DNA of 64,000 nucleotides. Source: Xylanimonas ulmi (GTDB taxonomy: Bacteria; Actinomycetota; Actinomycetes; Actinomycetales; Cellulomonadaceae). Shown piece by piece: positions 44,931-54,381 of the stretch (position 1 is its first letter; every line of letters starts with the position of its first letter). The stretch is taken from positions 1,302,001-1,366,000 of the forward strand of contig NZ_SGWX01000001.1 of NCBI RefSeq assembly GCF_004216535.1. The letters run 5' to 3'. The notes below the pieces were generated by a model that saw only the letters and a program-made list of their open reading frames with translations, had not been told where the DNA came from and ran no database searches. The translations under genes were made by a program, and so were the position numbers.

Positions 44931-45566
44931 TCAGTCGTCGTGCTCCTCGCCCAGGTGGAGCACGACGCCGTCCCAGCCGGCGCCGAGCCGCTCGACGACG
45001 TCGGGCAGCGCCGTGGGGAACACCTCGAGCGGCTGCTCCCGCAGCTCGATCGGCGAGAGCCACGCCATCTGGTCGAGCACCTCGCGCTCGACGTCGGTCC
45101 ACCCCGCGTCGTCGGGCTCGACGCCTTCGGGCACGCGCGCGAGGAAGAACACCTCGTCCTGACGGCATGTCTCGGCGAAGAAGTGGAAGTAGCCCGCACG
45201 GGTCATCACCGGGCCGACCAGGTCGGCGGGGGTGAGCGCGATGCCCGCCTCCTCGCGCAGCTCGCGCAGCGCGGCCTCGACCTCACTCTCGCCGGGGTCG
45301 ATGCCGCCGCCGAGCGTGAACCACCACGAGCGCTCCGGCTGGTCGGCGTCGTGGCCACGCACCACCAGCACCCGGCCGGCGTCGTCGAGCACGACGACGC
45401 GGGCGGCGCGGCGGTGGCGCAGGCCGTCGTCGCCCACGGTCCAGTCGGGGCCGAGCGAGGAGGCGGTGGTGGCGGGGGGTGTCGGCGTGGTCTCGACCGG
45501 CTCGACCAACGGGGGCGGCTCGACCGGCGGACGCCGGTCAGGCCGGGGGTCGCGGGCAGGGTGCAC
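44931..45566 (-). CDS. Nudix hydrolase
   Basis: 211 residues. The Nudix box is [23 protein letters not shown] (GX5EX7REUXEEXGU satisfied). [31 protein letters not shown] precedes it and [17 protein letters not shown] follows. The substrate is unknown. The N-terminal 50 residues are Pro/Thr-rich and include VEPVETT, encoded by a dispersed repeat, so the true start could be later. GTG at 45566 has a TACCCT -10-like box 7 nt upstream. The nearest alternative is the GTG in the VGDDGLRH segment. Confidence 0.82.
   Translation of the reverse strand: MHPARDPRPDRRPPVEPPPLVEPVETTPTPPATTASSLGPDWTVGDDGLRHRRAARVVVLDDAGRVLVVRGHDADQPERSWWFTLGGGIDPGESEVEAALRELREEAGIALTPADLVGPVMTRAGYFHFFAETCRQDEVFFLARVPEGVEPDDAGWTDVEREVLDQMAWLSPIELREQPLEVFPTALPDVVERLGAGWDGVVLHLGEEHDD
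45488..45515. repeat. Dispersed repeat inside the Nudix gene (encodes VEPVETT)
   Basis: GTCTCGACCGGCTCGACC belongs to the same family as the copies at 34258, 43395 and 58697, but here it is read in frame as part of the Nudix N-terminus. Confidence 0.55.
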
Positions 45567-45573
45567 GAGCGTC

Positions 45574-45579
45574 AGGGTA
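45574..45579 (-). promoter_or_regulatory. Candidate leaderless -10 of the Nudix gene (TACCCT)
   Basis: TACCCT on the minus strand with 7 nt to the GTG. No ribosome site is visible. Confidence 0.4.
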
Positions 45580-45604
45580 GCCGCTCGCGCCAGGCCCGCG
45601 GTGG

Positions 45605-46747
45605 TCAGGCGCCGAGGTATGAGGTCGCGCGGTCCCCGAGCCACGGGGCGAGGACGTCCTCGCGCCCGAGCCACGCCAGCCCGCCGTCCGCGATCTCCTC
45701 CGGGCGGGTCACTGCGGCGAAGAACGCGTTGACGATCGTTGCGCGCAGCGCCTGCGCGTCGTCGTGGTCGCCCGCGCCGACGAAGCACAGCCGGGTGTGC
45801 GGCGAGTGGTGCGGCGCCGCCTCGTCCCACGGCCCGAGGTCGGCCACGCACAACTGGCCCCCTGCGCCGTCCCACAGGCACGCGGAGTCGGGCCGGTTGA
45901 CCACGCGGAAGACGCCGCGCGAGCGCAGCCGCCCGGCGCCCAGGCGCTCGATCTGGTCCAGCAGGCGGTCGGGGTGCAGGGGGCGGGCCGCGTCGAGCAC
46001 GAGCGTCCAGCTCCGGTCGTCGCCCGATCCGCTCCAGGGGCCGCCGTCCGGGCGCTCAGGGCCGCGCGCGCCGAGCGGGTGTGCCCGCGCTTCGGCGCGC
46101 GCGGGGTCGTGATGTCCCACGGAGAGGTCGGAGGCGGCCAGCGCGTGCAGGCCGTCGAGGCGACGCGACCCGACGGCGCGCAGCCGGTCGACCAGCCCGG
46201 ATCCGGTCGCGTCCTGGCCGACCGTGACGAGGAGGTCGACCTTCTCGACCTGGGCGGCCAGGGCCTCCCCGACGGCGCGCTCGTCGTCCTCGCCGAGCGC
46301 GAGCCCGCGCTCGGCGCACAGCCCGTCGTCGAGCAGGTCGGACTCGGCGTCGTCCAGGTCGACGACTGCGACGGTCGCGGCGAGGCGGGTGTGCGCCAGG
46401 GCCCCGGCGGGCGCCATCGCGGTGACCAGCGCGCGCACGACCGGCAGCGGATCGGCGGTCACGGGCAACGCGAGCACGACGTCGGACCACGGGCCGTCGG
46501 CGGCGAGCCGCGCGAGGGTGGGCACGGCGTCCTGGCGCACGCAGCACGACAGGCACGCGTGCTCGAGCGGAACCGTGACGTCCTCGACCACACCGGTGGC
46601 GTCCACCACGACGCGGCGCAGGGCGCCCTCCAGCAGGTCGTGGCGCACGGCCACGGCTCCGGGCGAGCCGAGCACGAGCCCGGCCAGCGCCGACTCGCGC
46701 AGCACCGGGTCGATGGTGGTCACCACGCTCACGGGGATCGGGGGCAT
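45605..46747 (-). CDS. COG0523 (CobW/ZNG)-like protein with degenerate P-loop
   Basis: 380 residues resembling G3E metal chaperones: [15 protein letters not shown] at the N-terminus, a Cys motif (Cys65, Cys68, Cys69 in [10 protein letters not shown]), [11 protein letters not shown] and the C-terminal CobW domain ending [22 protein letters not shown]. The Walker A glycine-lysine sequence expected near residue 10 (GxxGxGKT) is absent, and the usual ESTGLAEP reads ALPVTADP, so GTP binding is doubtful. Two Zur-type palindromes and a good promoter lie upstream, divergent from a zinc-free rpmG. A part in low-zinc adaptation is inferred. Confidence 0.75.
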   Translation of the reverse strand: MPPIPVSVVTTIDPVLRESALAGLVLGSPGAVAVRHDLLEGALRRVVVDATGVVEDVTVPLEHACLSCCVRQDAVPTLARLAADGPWSDVVLALPVTADPLPVVRALVTAMAPAGALAHTRLAATVAVVDLDDAESDLLDDGLCAERGLALGEDDERAVGEALAAQVEKVDLLVTVGQDATGSGLVDRLRAVGSRRLDGLHALAASDLSVGHHDPARAEARAHPLGARGPERPDGGPWSGSGDDRSWTLVLDAARPLHPDRLLDQIERLGAGRLRSRGVFRVVNRPDSACLWDGAGGQLCVADLGPWDEAAPHHSPHTRLCFVGAGDHDDAQALRATIVNAFFAAVTRPEEIADGGLAWLGREDVLAPWLGDRATSYLGA

Positions 46748-46763
46748 GGGAATCCTCTCTCGT

Positions 46764-46778
46764 TGAGAACTGTTCTCA
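46764..46778. promoter_or_regulatory. Zur-type palindrome 1 (TGAGAACTGTTCTCA)
   Basis: A perfect 7-1-7 palindrome of Fur/Zur type in the 89-bp divergent spacer. It lies just downstream of the predicted start of the COG0523-like gene and over the -35 region of rpmG. Confidence 0.75.
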
Positions 46779-46788
46779 GGTGTGCTTC

Positions 46789-46817
46789 ACTCTAGCCTGC
46801 TTGATAACGGTTCTCAA
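46789..46817 (-). promoter_or_regulatory. Promoter of the COG0523-like gene (TTGAGA-N17-TAGAGT)
   Basis: -35 TTGAGA (46812-46817), a 17-bp spacer and -10 TAGAGT (46789-46794), read on the minus strand. The -35 lies within Zur-type palindrome 2. For rpmG, TAGCCT at 46793-46798 is a candidate -10 on the plus strand. Confidence 0.65.
46802..46816. promoter_or_regulatory. Zur-type palindrome 2 (TGATAACGGTTCTCA)
   Basis: A near-perfect palindrome close to the Zur consensus, covering the -35 of the leftward promoter and the likely start point of rpmG. The two boxes flank the divergent promoters, so one regulator can shut both. Confidence 0.78.
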
Positions 46818-46836
46818 TAAGCGTCGAGGAGGTCCG

Positions 46837-47001
46837 ATGGCCCGCAACGAGATACGCCCCATCGTCAGGATGCGCTCCACCGCCGGGACGGGGTTCACCT
46901 ACGTCACACGCAAGAACAGACGCAACGACCCCGACCGCCTGGTGCTCAAGAAGTACGACCCGGTGACGCGTCGCCACGTCGACTTCCGCGAGGAGCGCTG
47001 A
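46837..47001 (+). CDS. rpmG: 50S ribosomal protein L33, zinc-free (C-minus) form
   Basis: A 54-residue L33: [41 protein letters not shown]. None of the four zinc-binding cysteines of the C-plus form is present, in fact no cysteine at all. C-minus paralogues are typically induced by low zinc under Zur and replace the zinc protein, which fits the two boxes upstream. ATG at 46837 has GAGGAGG. An in-frame extension to 46780 runs through the promoter and was rejected. Confidence 0.95.
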   Translation: MARNEIRPIVRMRSTAGTGFTYVTRKNRRNDPDRLVLKKYDPVTRRHVDFREER

Positions 47002-47056
47002 CGGCCCGACGTCACCGACGCGCTGCGCGCCGCGATGTCAGGCGAGCGCGGGCACG

Positions 47057-47096
47057 GATGAGGGGGCCCCGTGGACGTCCTCGGGGCCCCCTCATC
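47057..47096. terminator. Bidirectional terminator between rpmG and pdxS
   Basis: A perfect 15-bp stem (GATGAGGGGGCCCCG) around a 10-nt loop in the spacer between two convergent genes. Confidence 0.85.
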
Positions 47097-47105
47097 GGCG
47101 CAGTC

Positions 47106-48071
47106 TCACCAGCCGCGGTCCGCCAGCCGGGTGAAGCTCGTGCCCTGCATGAGGCTCGGGTCCGTCGCGGTCGCCGGCGGCACGTTGATGCCGACCATCG
47201 CGTCGCCCAGCCCGCGCGAGACCTTCGCGATGACCGACGGGTCGTCGAAGAACGTCGTGGCCTGCACGATGGCCTTGGCGCGCGCGGCCGGGTCGCCCGA
47301 CTTGAAGATGCCCGAGCCGACGAACACGCCCTCGGCGCCGAGCTGCATCATCATGGCGGCGTCGGCGGGGGTCGCGATGCCGCCCGCGGTGAACAGCACG
47401 ACGGGCAGCTTGCCGGTGCGCGCGACCTCGGCGACCAGCTCGTAGGGCGCCTGGAGCTCCTTGGCGGCCACGAACAGCTCGTCCTGCGGCAGCGAGGACA
47501 GGCGGCCGATCTCCTGGCGGATCTGGCGCATGTGCGTCGTGGCGTTCGAGACGTCGCCCGTGCCGGCCTCGCCCTTGGAGCGGATCATCGCCGCACCCTC
47601 GGTGATGCGGCGCAGCGCCTCGCCGAGGTTGGTGGCGCCGCACACGAACGGCACGGTGAACTGCCACTTGTCGATGTGGTTGGCGTAGTCGGCCGGGGTC
47701 AGCACCTCGGACTCGTCGACGTAGTCGACGCCGAGCGACTGCAGCACCTGCGCCTCGACGAAGTGCCCGATGCGGGCCTTGGCCATGACCGGGATGGAGA
47801 CGGCGTTGATGATGCCGTCGATCATGTCGGGGTCGCTCATACGCGACACGCCGCCCTCGGCGCGGATGTCGGCCGGGACGCGCTCAAGAGCCATGACCGC
47901 CACGGCGCCCGCGTCCTCGGCGATCTTCGCCTGCTCGGGCGTGACGACGTCCATGATGACGCCGCCCTTGAGCATCTCCGCCATGCCGCGCTTGACGCGG
48001 GCCGTGCCGACCTCTCCGGTGGCTCCGGTCGCGCTCGCGGGCGGGGTGTTCACACTCTCGTTGTTCTCCAC
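47106..48071 (-). CDS. pdxS: Pyridoxal 5'-phosphate synthase subunit PdxS
   Basis: A 321-residue PLP synthase of the DXP-independent pathway, using ribose 5-phosphate, glyceraldehyde 3-phosphate and PdxT-derived ammonia. Family motifs are [18 protein letters not shown] (catalytic Asp and Lys nearby), [41 protein letters not shown] and the phosphate site [36 protein letters not shown] at 48071 has TAGGAT 6 nt upstream, so the mRNA may be leaderless. It is separated from pdxT. Confidence 0.96.
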   Translation of the reverse strand: MENNESVNTPPASATGATGEVGTARVKRGMAEMLKGGVIMDVVTPEQAKIAEDAGAVAVMALERVPADIRAEGGVSRMSDPDMIDGIINAVSIPVMAKARIGHFVEAQVLQSLGVDYVDESEVLTPADYANHIDKWQFTVPFVCGATNLGEALRRITEGAAMIRSKGEAGTGDVSNATTHMRQIRQEIGRLSSLPQDELFVAAKELQAPYELVAEVARTGKLPVVLFTAGGIATPADAAMMMQLGAEGVFVGSGIFKSGDPAARAKAIVQATTFFDDPSVIAKVSRGLGDAMVGINVPPATATDPSLMQGTSFTRLADRGW

Positions 48072-48077
48072 GCCGCC

Positions 48078-48083
48078 ATCCTA
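48078..48083 (-). promoter_or_regulatory. Leaderless -10 of pdxS (TAGGAT)
   Basis: TAGGAT on the minus strand with 6 nt (GGCGGC) to the GTG. It overlaps the last codons of the gene upstream. Confidence 0.5.
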
Positions 48084-48677
48084 CGGCTGGGCCGGCGCCC
48101 CCAGGCCCGTCGGCAGCAGGTCGTCCAGCTCGACGGTCTGCGGCACGGGGGCGCGCCCCGCCAGGTGCAGGAGGCGCACGTACCAGTGCCGTCGCACCCG
48201 CTGGGCCTGCGCGACCGCCTCGTTGTGGAACCGACGCGCAAGCTGCGCGCGGTACCAGGCGGCGGCGAGATTGGCCACGAGCGCATCCCCGGGCGGCGTC
48301 GCGCGCAGCGCGTCGAGCTCCTCGGCATCGTCCAGCGCCGAGCGCAGCGTCGCCGACAGCGCGCTCTCCGCGCGCTCGCGCGCGGCTCCCAGCCCGTCCA
48401 TCGCCAGCGCCTCCTCGGGGGCGGTCACCGGGCCGTCGTCGTCCACGACGGCGTAGGCCGCGTCGGCGACGAGCACGCTCGAAGCGGGGTCGAGCAGGCC
48501 CGAGGCCGCCAGGTCGGCGGCGGCGCTCGCCCGCCGCACGAGCTGCGCGTCGAGCGCGATGCGCGAGGCGGCCACCTTTCGGTGCAAGCGGTCGAGGCGT
48601 GAGGCCCAGACCCACGACAGCCACCCGAGCACGGCCACCACGGCCAGCACGAGCAGCGAGGTCTCCGACCAGCTCAT
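48081..48677 (-). CDS. Single-pass membrane protein of unknown function (LemA-like layout)
   Basis: 198 residues: one N-terminal transmembrane helix (SLLVLAVVAVLGWLSWVWA), then helical segments (RLDRLHRKVAASRIALDAQLVRRASAA...) and a C-terminal NEAVAQAQRVRRHWYVRLLHLAG. A TM helix followed by a long helical region is reminiscent of LemA, but I cannot confirm that family. It lies between pimA and pdxS, where related actinobacteria also carry a membrane-protein gene, and its ATG overlaps the pimA stop. The function is unknown. Confidence 0.7.
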   Translation of the reverse strand: MSWSETSLLVLAVVAVLGWLSWVWASRLDRLHRKVAASRIALDAQLVRRASAAADLAASGLLDPASSVLVADAAYAVVDDDGPVTAPEEALAMDGLGAARERAESALSATLRSALDDAEELDALRATPPGDALVANLAAAWYRAQLARRFHNEAVAQAQRVRRHWYVRLLHLAGRAPVPQTVELDDLLPTGLGAPAQP

Positions 48678-49879
48678 CGCTCACGCCCCTCGACGAGCAG
48701 GCGCAGCGCGCGCGGCGCGCGCAGGGTGGCGTCGGGCCGGACGGGAATCGCCTCGCCGGCCGCCACGGCCATCTCGTAGACCGCCTCGACCTGGCCGGTC
48801 ACGCTCGACCAGTCGAAGTGGCGCACCCAGGCGCGCGCGTGCTCGCGCCGCGCCCCGGCGCCCGCGCGGTCCTCGATCGCGTCGTTGACGACCCGCGCGA
48901 GGTCGGCGGGGTCCTCGGAGCGGAACAGCGCCCCGGCCGCCCCCTCGTCGAGCACGCGGCGAAAGGCCCCCAGATCGCTCGCGACCACCCCGGCGCCGGC
49001 GCTCATGGCCTCGACGAGCACGATCCCGAAGCTCTCACCGCCGGTCTGCGGCGCGATGTACAGGTCGACCGAGGACAGCAGCGCGGCCTTGTCCTCGTCG
49101 CTGACGCCACCGAGGAACGTCACGGACTGCGCGTGGGCGCCGAGCGAGGCGATCGCCTCGTCACGCCCGGCGTCGCCGCGCCCGGCGATCAGGAACCGCG
49201 CCCCCGGGTGCCGCGCCAGGATCTGCGGGATCGCCGCGACGAGCACCTGAAGACCCTTGCGCGGCTCGTCGAGCCGACCGAGGAACGCGATCGTCGGGGC
49301 CTGCGGCGTGCCCTGCCACCGCGGGTCGGTGGGCGCGGCGGCGAACGTGTCGACGTAGACCCCGTTGGGGATCACGACGGCGTCGCCGCCGACGTGGTCG
49401 ACCAGCATGCGGCGCGCGTCCTCCGACACGGCGATGCGCGCGGCGATCTTCTCCAGGCTCTGGCGCAGCAGGGGGTAGGCGACCTGCAGCGCGCGGGAGC
49501 GCACCTGCGCCGTGTGGAAGGTGGCGACGACGGGCCCCTCGGCGATCCACAGGGCCAGCATCGACAGGCTCGGCGTCATGGGCTCGTGCAGGTGCAGCAC
49601 GTCGAAGCGCCCGGCGTCGACCCAGCGGCGCACGCGCGCCGCCGCCCGCGGCCCGAAGGTGAGCCGGGCGACCGAGCCGTTGTAGCGCACGGCGACGGCC
49701 TTGCCCGCGGGCACGACGACGTCCGGCACCGGCGTGTCCTCGTCGGCCGGGGCCAGCACCGAGACCTCGTGCCCGCGCGCCTGGAGCGCTTGGGCCAGGT
49801 CGCGCACGTGGAACTGGACGCCGCCAGGGGCGTCGAAGCTGTAGGGGCACACGATCCCGACGCGCAGGGGGCGGCTCAC
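48674..49879 (-). CDS. pimA: Phosphatidylinositol alpha-mannosyltransferase (PimA-like GT4)
   Basis: A 401-residue GT-B glycosyltransferase. It starts RVGIVCPYSFDAPGGVQFHVRDLAQALQARGHEV and has LHLHEPMTPSLSMLAL, TFHTAQVRS, FLGRLDEPRKGLQVL and the donor-site motif GGESFGIVLVEAMSAG (EX7E). It transfers the first mannose from GDP-Man to phosphatidylinositol on the inner membrane face. GTG at 49879 overlaps the acyltransferase stop. The pgsA-acyltransferase-pimA order is the actinobacterial PIM cluster, supporting the specific call. Confidence 0.9.
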   Translation of the reverse strand: MSRPLRVGIVCPYSFDAPGGVQFHVRDLAQALQARGHEVSVLAPADEDTPVPDVVVPAGKAVAVRYNGSVARLTFGPRAAARVRRWVDAGRFDVLHLHEPMTPSLSMLALWIAEGPVVATFHTAQVRSRALQVAYPLLRQSLEKIAARIAVSEDARRMLVDHVGGDAVVIPNGVYVDTFAAAPTDPRWQGTPQAPTIAFLGRLDEPRKGLQVLVAAIPQILARHPGARFLIAGRGDAGRDEAIASLGAHAQSVTFLGGVSDEDKAALLSSVDLYIAPQTGGESFGIVLVEAMSAGAGVVASDLGAFRRVLDEGAAGALFRSEDPADLARVVNDAIEDRAGAGARREHARAWVRHFDWSSVTGQVEAVYEMAVAAGEAIPVRPDATLRAPRALRLLVEGRER

Positions 49880-50898
49880 TCGGGGGCCTCCACCGTCTGG
49901 CGCATGGCGTCCGGCGCCCGCACCGGCGCCTCGCCCGCCTGTTCGCGCGTCCGGGCGTACCGCGCGGGGTCGAGGTCCTCGACGAAGACCCGCTGCAGCA
50001 TGTGCCAGTCCTCGGTGCGCTCGCGCAGCGTGACGGCCAGCGCGTCGACCCACGCCTGGGTCATGGCGGCGATCTGCGCCCGGCGACGCTCGGGGCCCGT
50101 CAACGCGGGGTCGGGCACGGGCACAGGCACGGGCGGGTGGAAGTGAATGACGATGCCCCACGGCGTGCCGGCCGCACGGCGGCGGGCTCCGCTCAGGCGC
50201 TCGTACGTGATCGCGGCGGGCACGAGGTCGACCCCCGCCGCGAGCGCGAGCGCCGCCGGGCCGGCGGCCACCCGCGCACGCCCGCCCGCCAGGTCGACCT
50301 CGACGCCCGTCGCGGTCAGGTCGCGGTCGGCCAGCAGCGGCACGATGCGCCCACCGGCGCGCGCGCCGCGCACCAGGCGCCGGAACACGTCGCGCTCCCC
50401 CAGCCCGATGACCTCGATGCCGAGCGAGCGGCGGAACCCGACGAACTCCTCGTACAGCGCCTCCGGCTTGAGGTGCTCGGCCACGGTGAGCACCGGCGCG
50501 AGGTGGGGCGTGGCCCAGGCGCCGGCGAGGTCCCAGTTGCCCAGGTGCCCCAGCGCGAGCGCGATGGCGGCGCCGTCCTCGCGCGCCGCGCGCACGTTCT
50601 CGTCCCCGACCACGCGCACGCGCGCCGTGATCTGCTCGCGCGAGGCGCCCTGCAGCGTGAACGCCTCGCGGAAGTAGCGCATATAGGAGCGCATGCCCGC
50701 GCGCGCGAGCCGCCGGACCGCGGCCGCGTCGAGCTCGGGGCGCACGCGGGCGTAGTTGGCCTCCAGGCGCCGCACGCCGGCGCCGCGCCGGGCCCAGGCG
50801 ACGTCGGCGATGACCGTGAACGCGGCGCGCAGCACAGGCTCGGGGACGCGCGGGGCCGCGCGCCAGGCGAACGTGTAGGCGCGGGCGACGTCAACCAC
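49876..50898 (-). CDS. Phosphatidylinositol mannoside acyltransferase
   Basis: 340 residues of the lysophospholipid-acyltransferase (LpxL/HtrB-like) fold. The catalytic HX4D is GHLGNWDLAG, with LLADRDLTATGVEVDLAGGRARVAAGPAALALAAG further on. By position between pgsA and pimA it corresponds to the mycobacterial PatA (Rv2611c), which acylates the mannose of PIM. The name is assigned from context and fold. It overlaps pgsA by 8 bp and pimA by 4 bp. Confidence 0.88.
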   Translation of the reverse strand: MVDVARAYTFAWRAAPRVPEPVLRAAFTVIADVAWARRGAGVRRLEANYARVRPELDAAAVRRLARAGMRSYMRYFREAFTLQGASREQITARVRVVGDENVRAAREDGAAIALALGHLGNWDLAGAWATPHLAPVLTVAEHLKPEALYEEFVGFRRSLGIEVIGLGERDVFRRLVRGARAGGRIVPLLADRDLTATGVEVDLAGGRARVAAGPAALALAAGVDLVPAAITYERLSGARRRAAGTPWGIVIHFHPPVPVPVPDPALTGPERRRAQIAAMTQAWVDALAVTLRERTEDWHMLQRVFVEDLDPARYARTREQAGEAPVRAPDAMRQTVEAPE

Positions 50899-51547
50899 GC
50901 GGCGCCTCCTGCCCTGCGGGGCGTTCCTCGCGGCGCCCCGGCGCGAGCTGACGGCGCACGGCGGCGACCCGCTGGCCGACCGTCACCAGACTCGCGAGCG
51001 CGAGCAGCCACAGCACCACGACGAGCACGATGACGGGCAGGCCGAGCTGCACGAGCCCGGTGGGCACGAGCGCGATTACCAGGCGGTCGGAGCGCTCGGC
51101 GATCCCCACGTGCGCGTCGGCGCCGACCGACTCGGCGCGCGCGCGGGCGTAGGGCACGACGCCGCCGAGCACCAGGCACGCGAGCGCGGCGCCCGCGCCC
51201 CAGCGATGGTGCGCGACGTCGGGGTGCAGCACGAACCACAGCGTGATGCCCGCGAACACCGCGCCGTCGGAGACGCGGTCGAGCGTCGAGTCGAGGAACG
51301 CGCCCCACGGCCCGCTGCGCCCGCTGAGGCGGGCGAGCACGCCGTCGAGCGAGTCGAACAACGCGAACAGGCCGATGAGCGCGGCGCCCAGGAACAGGTG
51401 CCCGGTGGGCAGCAGGCCCAGGGCCAGGCCCGTGACCACGATGGTGCCGGCGATCGTGACGGCGTCGGGTGACACGCCGAGCCGCATGAGGCCTTTGGCG
51501 AGCGGCGTGAACAGCGCCTGCATCGTCGAGCGGAGGCGGGAGAACAT
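50891..51547 (-). CDS. pgsA: Phosphatidylinositol(-phosphate) synthase, CDP-alcohol phosphatidyltransferase
   Basis: A 218-residue integral membrane enzyme with about six helices and the CDP-OH-P signature DSLDGVLARLSGRSGPWGAFLDSTLD (DX2DGX2ARX8GX3DX3D satisfied). Given the PIM genes downstream it is probably the PI-phosphate synthase that condenses CDP-diacylglycerol with inositol phosphate, the first step towards phosphatidylinositol mannosides. ATG at 51547 overlaps the HIT stop by one base. Confidence 0.9.
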   Translation of the reverse strand: MFSRLRSTMQALFTPLAKGLMRLGVSPDAVTIAGTIVVTGLALGLLPTGHLFLGAALIGLFALFDSLDGVLARLSGRSGPWGAFLDSTLDRVSDGAVFAGITLWFVLHPDVAHHRWGAGAALACLVLGGVVPYARARAESVGADAHVGIAERSDRLVIALVPTGLVQLGLPVIVLVVVLWLLALASLVTVGQRVAAVRRQLAPGRREERPAGQEAPRG

Positions 51548-52164
51548 CAGGAAGGCTCCTCAAGGGGGTCTTCGCCCGGGGCTTCGGCGGGCTCGTCGGC
51601 GGGCCAGGCCGCGGCCAGGCGGGCGCGCGTGTCGGCGAGCAGCTCGGGCACGGCCTTGGTGCGCGCCACCACGGGCAGGAAGTTCGCGTCACCCTGCCAG
51701 CGCGGGACGACGTGTTGGTGCAGGTGCGCGGCGATGCCGGCGCCGGCGACCTCGCCCTGGTTCATGCCCAGGTTGTACCCGCCCGGGCGGTAGACGCGCG
51801 CGAGCGTGCGGATCGCCGTCTGCGTCAGGTGTGCGAGCTCGACCGTCTCGGCCTCGGTGAGGTCCACGTACCCCGACACATGCCGGTAGGGCAGCACCAT
51901 GAGGTGACCGGGGTTGTAGGGGTACAGGTTGAGGATCGCGAAGCAGGTCGCGCCGCGCGCGACGACGAGGCGGCGCTCGTCGTCGGCGGAGTCGATGGCG
52001 CAGAACGGGCACGACGACGCCGTGGCGTCCTTGGGCTTGTCCTGCCCACCCACGTACACCATGCGGTGCGGGGTCCACAGGCGCTGCAGGTCGTCGTTCG
52101 GCGGGGGGAACGCCGCGGCCGACTCGACCGCGGCGTCCCCGGGCTCGGGGAGGGTCACCGTCAC
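51547..52164 (-). CDS. HIT-family hydrolase/AP4A phosphorylase-like protein
   Basis: 205 residues: [41 protein letters not shown], and the histidine triad [10 protein letters not shown]. It matches the Rv2613c type (Ap4A phosphorylase in M. tuberculosis), which lies between thrS and pgsA as here. The exact activity is inferred from position. GTG at 52164 overlaps the thrS stop (GTGA). The C-terminal 20 residues are acidic and variable. Confidence 0.9.
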   Translation of the reverse strand: MTVTLPEPGDAAVESAAAFPPPNDDLQRLWTPHRMVYVGGQDKPKDATASSCPFCAIDSADDERRLVVARGATCFAILNLYPYNPGHLMVLPYRHVSGYVDLTEAETVELAHLTQTAIRTLARVYRPGGYNLGMNQGEVAGAGIAAHLHQHVVPRWQGDANFLPVVARTKAVPELLADTRARLAAAWPADEPAEAPGEDPLEEPS

Positions 52165-54185
52165 ACCTGAACCCTGTCACGCACCGCCGTCACGATCCGC
52201 TCGATGGCCTCGGCGACGGGCACGCCGTTCTCCTGGCGCCCGTCGCGGTAGCGGAAGCTCACGGCGCCGGCCTCGGCGTCCTCGCCGCCCGCGATGAGCA
52301 CGAACGGGGCCTTCGCCTTGGCGGCGTTGCGGATCTTCTTGCCGAACCGGTCGTCGGACAGGTCGACCTCGACGCGGATGCCGTGCGCGGTCAGCTGCGC
52401 GGCGACGTCCTTGAGGTAGTCGTCGAACGCCTCGGCGACCGGGACCGCGAGCACCTGGACGGGCGCGAGCCAGGCCGGGAACTGACCCGCGTAGTGCTCG
52501 ATGAGCACGCCCATGAACCGCTCGATCGAGCCGAACTTGGCCGAGTGGATCATGACGGGCTGCTGCTTGGAGCCGTCTGGCGCGGTGTACTCCAGGCCGA
52601 ACCGGGCGGGCTGGTTGAAGTCGTACTGCACCGTGCCCATCTGCCAGGTGCGCCCGATCGCGTCCTTGGCCTGGACCGAGATCTTGGGGCCGTAGAACGC
52701 CGCGCCGCCCGGGTCGGCGACCAGGTCGAGCCCCGACTCGCGCCCGACCTGCTCGAGCACCGCGGTCGCCTTGACCCAGTCCTCGTCCGAGCCCACGAAC
52801 TTGTCGGCCTTCTTGTCGTCGCGCGTCGACAGCTCGAGGTAGAAGTCGTCGAGCCCGAAGTCCTTGAGCACGCTGAGCATGAAGTCCAGCAGGTGCTTGA
52901 CCTCGGCGGGCGCCTGCTCGGGGGTGACATAGGAGTGCGAGTCGTCCTGGGTCAGGCCGCGCACGCGCGTCAGCCCCTGGACCACACCCGACTTCTCGTA
53001 CCGGTACACCGTGCCGAACTCGAACAGGCGGATCGGCAGCTCACGGTAGGAGCGCCCGCGGCTGGAGAAGATCAGGTTGTGCATCGGGCAGTTCATCGCC
53101 TTGAGGCGGTAGTGCCCGTGGTCGCCGACGTCCTCGAGGTCGAGCGCGGGGAACATCGTGTCCGCGTAGTACGGCAGGTGCCCCGAGGTGTAGAAGAGCT
53201 CCTCCTTGGTGATGTGCGGGGTGCCGACGTAGGAGAAGCCCTCCTCGATGTGGCGCTGGCGGACGTAGTCCTCCATGACCCGCTTGACGACGCCGCCCTT
53301 GGGGTGGAAGAGCGGCAGGCCGGAGCCGACCTCGTCGTGGAACGAGAACAGGTCCATCTCGACGCCGATGCGCCGGTGGTCGCGCCGCTCGGCCTCTGCC
53401 AGGCGCTCGAGGTGGGCCTTGAGCTCGTCCTTGGACGGCCACGCGGTGCCGTAGACGCGCTGCAGCGAGGCGTTGCGCTGGTCGCCGCGCCAGTAGGCGG
53501 CGGCCGAGCGCATGAGCTGCACGCCCTGCCCGATGAGCTTGGTGCTGGGCAGGTGCGGGCCGCGGCACAGGTCCTTCCAGACGACCGTCTCGCTCTCGCG
53601 CCCGGCGCCGCGCACGTTGTCGTAGATCGTGAGCTCGGCGCCGCCGACCTCGACCGACTCGCCGCTCTCCCCGTCTGCCGCGGAGCCCTTGAGCCCGATG
53701 AGCTCGAGTTTGTACGGCTCGTTCGCGAGCTCGGCGCGCGCCTGCTCCTCGGTCACCACGCGGCGCCGGAAGGTCTGGCCCTCGCGGATGATGCGCGACA
53801 TGGCCTTGTCGAGCGCCTTGAGGTCCTCGGGGGTGAACGGGGTGTCGACGTCGAAGTCGTAGTAGAAGCCGTCGCGCACCGGCGGGCCGATGCCGAGCTT
53901 GGCGTCGGGGTTGACCTGCTGGACGGCCTGGGCGAGCACGTGCGCGGCCGAGTGGCGCAGCACGCTCAGACCGTCGGGCTCGTGCACGGACACGGGCTCG
54001 ACGCCGGCGCCGACCGGGATCGGCCGGTCCAGGTCCCACAGCTCGCCCTCGTCGGACAGGAGCACCCGCACGACGACGACGTCCTTGCGGTCGGCGAAGA
54101 GCTCGGCGCCCGTGGTCGGCGTCGTCGTCACGATCCGCTCGTGGGTGCGGGGCTCGTGGGTGGGTGACTGCGCGACGTCGGACAC
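52161..54185 (-). CDS. thrS: Threonyl-tRNA synthetase ThrS
   Basis: A 674-residue class II synthetase. It has an N-terminal TGS-like part ([24 protein letters not shown]), an editing domain with [14 protein letters not shown] and the second-metal-site Cys near [17 protein letters not shown], motif 2 [28 protein letters not shown], and motif 3 near [25 protein letters not shown] chose GTG at 54185 with AAGGAG upstream. It heads the thrS-HIT-pgsA-acyltransferase-pimA cluster. Confidence 0.96.
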   Translation of the reverse strand: MSDVAQSPTHEPRTHERIVTTTPTTGAELFADRKDVVVVRVLLSDEGELWDLDRPIPVGAGVEPVSVHEPDGLSVLRHSAAHVLAQAVQQVNPDAKLGIGPPVRDGFYYDFDVDTPFTPEDLKALDKAMSRIIREGQTFRRRVVTEEQARAELANEPYKLELIGLKGSAADGESGESVEVGGAELTIYDNVRGAGRESETVVWKDLCRGPHLPSTKLIGQGVQLMRSAAAYWRGDQRNASLQRVYGTAWPSKDELKAHLERLAEAERRDHRRIGVEMDLFSFHDEVGSGLPLFHPKGGVVKRVMEDYVRQRHIEEGFSYVGTPHITKEELFYTSGHLPYYADTMFPALDLEDVGDHGHYRLKAMNCPMHNLIFSSRGRSYRELPIRLFEFGTVYRYEKSGVVQGLTRVRGLTQDDSHSYVTPEQAPAEVKHLLDFMLSVLKDFGLDDFYLELSTRDDKKADKFVGSDEDWVKATAVLEQVGRESGLDLVADPGGAAFYGPKISVQAKDAIGRTWQMGTVQYDFNQPARFGLEYTAPDGSKQQPVMIHSAKFGSIERFMGVLIEHYAGQFPAWLAPVQVLAVPVAEAFDDYLKDVAAQLTAHGIRVEVDLSDDRFGKKIRNAAKAKAPFVLIAGGEDAEAGAVSFRYRDGRQENGVPVAEAIERIVTAVRDRVQV

Positions 54186-54281
54186 GTGCTGCTCCTTCAA
54201 GGTCACGGGCGACGGACGAAGGCCGCCCGCGTGGGGTGGTGGGCTCCCCGCGCGCGGGCACGCCGGTGCCCGAAGAACGCG

Positions 54282-54315
54282 TCGAGGGGCGCCGCCCGCA
54301 GGCGGCGCCCCTCGA
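54282..54315 (-). terminator. Strong hairpin upstream of thrS
   Basis: A perfect 15-bp stem with a CGCA loop in the 196-bp spacer between thrS and the small gene upstream. It may terminate transcription from the small-gene pair. No U-tract is obvious, and I do not see T-box features. Confidence 0.65.
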
Positions 54316-54381
54316 TCGTACCGACGTCCCCCGCCATCGCCGACGCCTTTCGGCTCGGTGCGGCGCGGCGGTCGCGGTCGC

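Noticed and set aside
53623-54167. Additional gene opposite the 5' part of thrS
   Set aside because: An Arg/His/Leu-rich antisense shadow without motifs, and thrS is unambiguous there.
54186-54381. Possible T-box or other riboswitch upstream of thrS
   Set aside because: Only one strong hairpin is present. No specifier loop or TGGNACC-type antiterminator bulge was found.
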